From AC-32 sp963728765 (GTDB taxonomy: Bacteria; Actinomycetota; Thermoleophilia; Gaiellales; Gaiellaceae), in NCBI GenBank assembly GCA_963728765.1, contig CAVSKX010000003.1:1-64000 (forward strand): DNA of 64,000 nucleotides, in the 5' to 3' direction. Numbering within the stretch: position 1 is the first letter of the stretch; each line of letters opens with the position of its first letter. Positions 63,629 through 64,000 of the stretch are shown here, piece by piece. The notes under the pieces are model-generated. The model did no database searches and was not told the origin of the DNA. It saw nothing but the letters and a program-made list of their open reading frames with translations. A program made the translations under genes and the position numbers.

Positions 63629-64000
63629 ATGAACAGGACACGTGTGCTCATCGCGGGCGCGGCCGGCCGCGACTTCCACAACTTCAACCTCGTCTACCGG
63701 GGCCGCGACGAGTACGAGGTGGTCGCCTTCACAGCGACGCAGATCCCCGACATCGCGGGCCGCGTCTACCCGGCCGAGCTCGCCGGCGAGCTCTACCCGA
63801 ACGGGATCTCGATCGAGGCCGAGGACGAGCTCGAGGCGCTGATCGCGAAGCACGAGGTCGACGAGGTCGTCTTCGCGTACTCCGACGTCACGCACGAGCA
63901 CGTGATGCACCTCGCCTCACGCGCACTCGCCGCGGGCGCGTCGTTCAAGCTGATCTCGCCCGCCGACACGATGCTGACCTCCACCAAGCCGTCGGTGGCG
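63629..64000 (+). CDS. Cyclic 2,3-diphosphoglycerate synthetase-type protein (partial, runs off the window)
   Basis: The first 124 residues of a gene cut by the window edge. It begins MNRTRVLIAGAAGRDFHNFN and continues with YRGRDEYEVVAFTATQIPDIAGRVYPAELAG and VDEVVFAYSDVTHEHVMHLASR. These are hallmarks of the cyclic 2,3-diphosphoglycerate synthetase (P-loop NTPase) family, which makes cyclic 2,3-bisphosphoglycerate in thermophilic archaea; bacterial members are less studied. The start is ATG at 63629-63631, with GGACGGAGA upstream. The 156-bp gap before it holds copy D of the two-hairpin element. Confidence 0.8.
   Translation, partial: MNRTRVLIAGAAGRDFHNFNLVYRGRDEYEVVAFTATQIPDIAGRVYPAELAGELYPNGISIEAEDELEALIAKHEVDEVVFAYSDVTHEHVMHLASRALAAGASFKLISPADTMLTSTKPSVA

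Overview
This 64 kb window is high-GC chromosomal DNA from an actinobacterium. Gene content and protein style suggest the class Thermoleophilia (Gaiellales/Solirubrobacterales), but that placement is inference. The evidence is GTG/TTG starts, an actinobacterial dnaK-grpE-dnaJ-hspR-clpB order, an Ino1/PimA-type inositol-lipid module, an Otr(A)-like protein, and a backbone that matches the conserved actinobacterial metG-tatD-ksgA-ispE-glmU-prs and rplY-pth-mfd-mazG-eno-divIC-DUF501 order known from Mycobacterium.

Layout. 1-12.6 kb, mostly minus strand: housekeeping genes rplY, pth, mfd, a lipoprotein PPIase, mazG, eno, pyk, ftsB/divIC and DUF501. A plus-strand methyltransferase, a 135-bp inverted-repeat element and a plus-strand propeller lipoprotein are inserted among them. 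12.6-24.3 kb: an accessory block splitting the usual prs-rplY neighbourhood. It holds two paralogous cyclase/P-loop/TPR regulators flanking a class III aminotransferase, a haem-oxygenase-like protein, a MarR-GNAT fusion, an orphan DppB-type permease and two small lower-GC genes. 24.3-34 kb: a minus-strand run ROK kinase, rsmI, M23, metG, tatD, ksgA, ispE, small membrane protein, tRNA-Gln, glmU, prs. 34-40.6 kb: LCP wall ligase, FAD amine oxidase, FmdB zinc ribbon, the pseudouridine degradation pair psuK-psuG, GYD and membrane proteins. 40.6-47 kb: the heat-shock operon. 47-54 kb: EamA, moaA, then PAP2 / CDP-alcohol phosphotransferase / Ino1 with an in-frame double ribbon-helix-helix N-terminus / GT4-PHP fusion. 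54-64 kb: a UDG-fold protein, a presenilin-like membrane protein, a MarR/beta-propeller pair, an RNA m5U methyltransferase, a broken phospholipase C gene, YjbQ, an M3-like peptidase, an Otr(A)-like ribosomal protection protein, an M28 peptidase, and the start of a cyclic 2,3-diphosphoglycerate synthetase-type gene.

Three observations stand out. (1) A two-hairpin non-coding element recurs at four places. Its first hairpin closes on TCGC-TT-GCGA (TC in one copy), and its stems covary. Three copies lie just upstream of dnaK, tRNA-Gln-glmU and the diphosphoglycerate synthetase gene; the fourth lies in reverse before DUF501. (2) The Ino1 gene is continuous with two ribbon-helix-helix DNA-binding domains, and its promoter carries a doubled TGCTAGCA palindrome, suggesting autoregulated inositol-lipid synthesis. 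(3) A 253-residue membrane protein carries the D / GLPD / PAL layout of presenilin-type aspartyl proteases. Several genes also show TANNNT hexamers 5-7 nt before the start codon, which points to common leaderless transcription. All assignments come from reading the sequence; no database search was run.
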